14,872 nucleotides of DNA from a bacterium (GTDB lineage: Bacteria > Atribacterota > Phoenicimicrobiia > Phoenicimicrobiales > Phoenicimicrobiaceae), in the NCBI GenBank assembly GCA_018819665.1, contig JAHJOY010000157.1:1-14872 (forward strand), written 5' to 3'. A program made the translations under genes and the position numbers. Below, one piece after another: positions 14,618 to 14,872 of the stretch. Each line of letters starts with the position of its first letter. The stretch's first letter is position 1. The notes below the pieces were generated by a model that did not search any database, had not been told where the DNA came from, and was given only the letters and a program-made list of their open reading frames with translations.

Positions 14618-14872
14618 AAAGCGAAAAGATTTGACCCCAAGAATAATGAAGAAAAGAACTTTCTGGAGATGAAAGAGACTATAAAACCTGAAATAGATGA
14701 AGAAAATGTTAACGAATATATAAATGGGTATCTGAAGTCAAGAAACTTAAAAAAAGAGGATTTGAAAAGAAGAGAACATACTAAACAGAAAAAAGATTTG
14801 ATCCAACAATTAAAAAAAAGATCGAATTTATCAAAAAGGGAGATAGCTATTTTAATTGGAGTGAATCGGGAA
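14618..14872 (+). pseudogene. Fragment resembling the C-terminal tail of an IS200-like/REP-associated transposase
   Basis: A frame open from 14618 to the window end reads KRFDPKNNEEKNFLEM, then an acidic and basic helical stretch with INGYLKSRNLKKEDLKRRE, and ends in LSKREIAILIGVNRE, a helix-turn-helix style motif. This resembles the C-terminal DNA-binding tail found on some REP-associated tyrosine (Y1) transposases. The catalytic HUH/Tyr domain that should precede it is absent, because the dodecin gene ends only 54 bases upstream. The first in-frame ATG is 14669 and has no good ribosome site. It may be a truncated mobile-element relic, or a small helix-turn-helix protein continuing past the window. 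Confidence 0.4.

Noticed and set aside
1..14872. CRISPR array, tRNA, rRNA, riboswitch, toxin-antitoxin or phage-defence genes
   Set aside because: I looked for regularly spaced repeats, tRNA-like cloverleaf ends and known defence motifs in the gaps and found none; the purine-type leader that might precede a nucleoside importer is also not seen in 7136-7200.

Overview
The window reads as a chromosomal segment from an AT-rich, anaerobic-looking bacterium with a two-membrane envelope. Both ABC substrate-binding proteins have signal-peptidase-I type leaders (AxA-like sites) and no lipobox cysteine, which suits a periplasm. Gene texture (strong AGGAGG ribosome sites, PAS-GGDEF and PAS-GAF-HD-GYP sensors, many solute transporters, a GGDEF domain with an LTGCCSRGYG entry motif) is reminiscent of Atribacterota or a similar subsurface fermenter. 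That placement is an inference, not a demonstrated assignment. All convincing genes lie on the + strand.

Layout. (1) 1-862: 3' part of a PAS-GGDEF diguanylate cyclase. (2) 1026-6720: a complete Dpp/Opp-type peptide ABC transporter, with binding protein, two permeases and two ATPases. A 17-bp perfect inverted repeat separates the binding protein from the tightly packed remainder. (3) 6721-7200: a scar region with a 12-codon remnant of a Gfo/Idh/MocA oxidoreductase start, a 49-residue arginine-repeat microprotein, and an 8-G tract next to a TTGACA box. (4) 7201-12141: a BMP-family (nucleoside-type) ABC transporter, with two permeases, a binding protein and a double ATPase. Its binding-protein locus is mosaic: an intact gene whose mature region is much more GC-rich than its neighbours is followed by the AT-rich C-terminal stub of a second homologue. 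(5) 12178-14279: a PAS-GAF-PAS-HD-GYP c-di-GMP phosphodiesterase followed, 17 bases on, by a second, altered copy of the arginine-repeat microprotein. (6) 14357-14563: a dodecin without the usual flavin-stacking tryptophan. (7) 14618-14872: a reading frame resembling the C-terminal tail of an IS200-like/REP-associated transposase, lacking its catalytic part and cut by the window end.

How it fits together. Two uptake systems, for peptides and probably nucleosides, are bracketed by one enzyme that makes c-di-GMP and one that degrades it. This suggests nutrient salvage next to c-di-GMP signalling, though no sequence link between the two is visible. The most notable items are the mosaic BMP locus and the paired RRxxxxRR microproteins, one of them apparently co-transcribed with the HD-GYP gene. 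The 12-codon oxidoreductase scar and the large inverted repeat inside the dpp operon also deserve a look.
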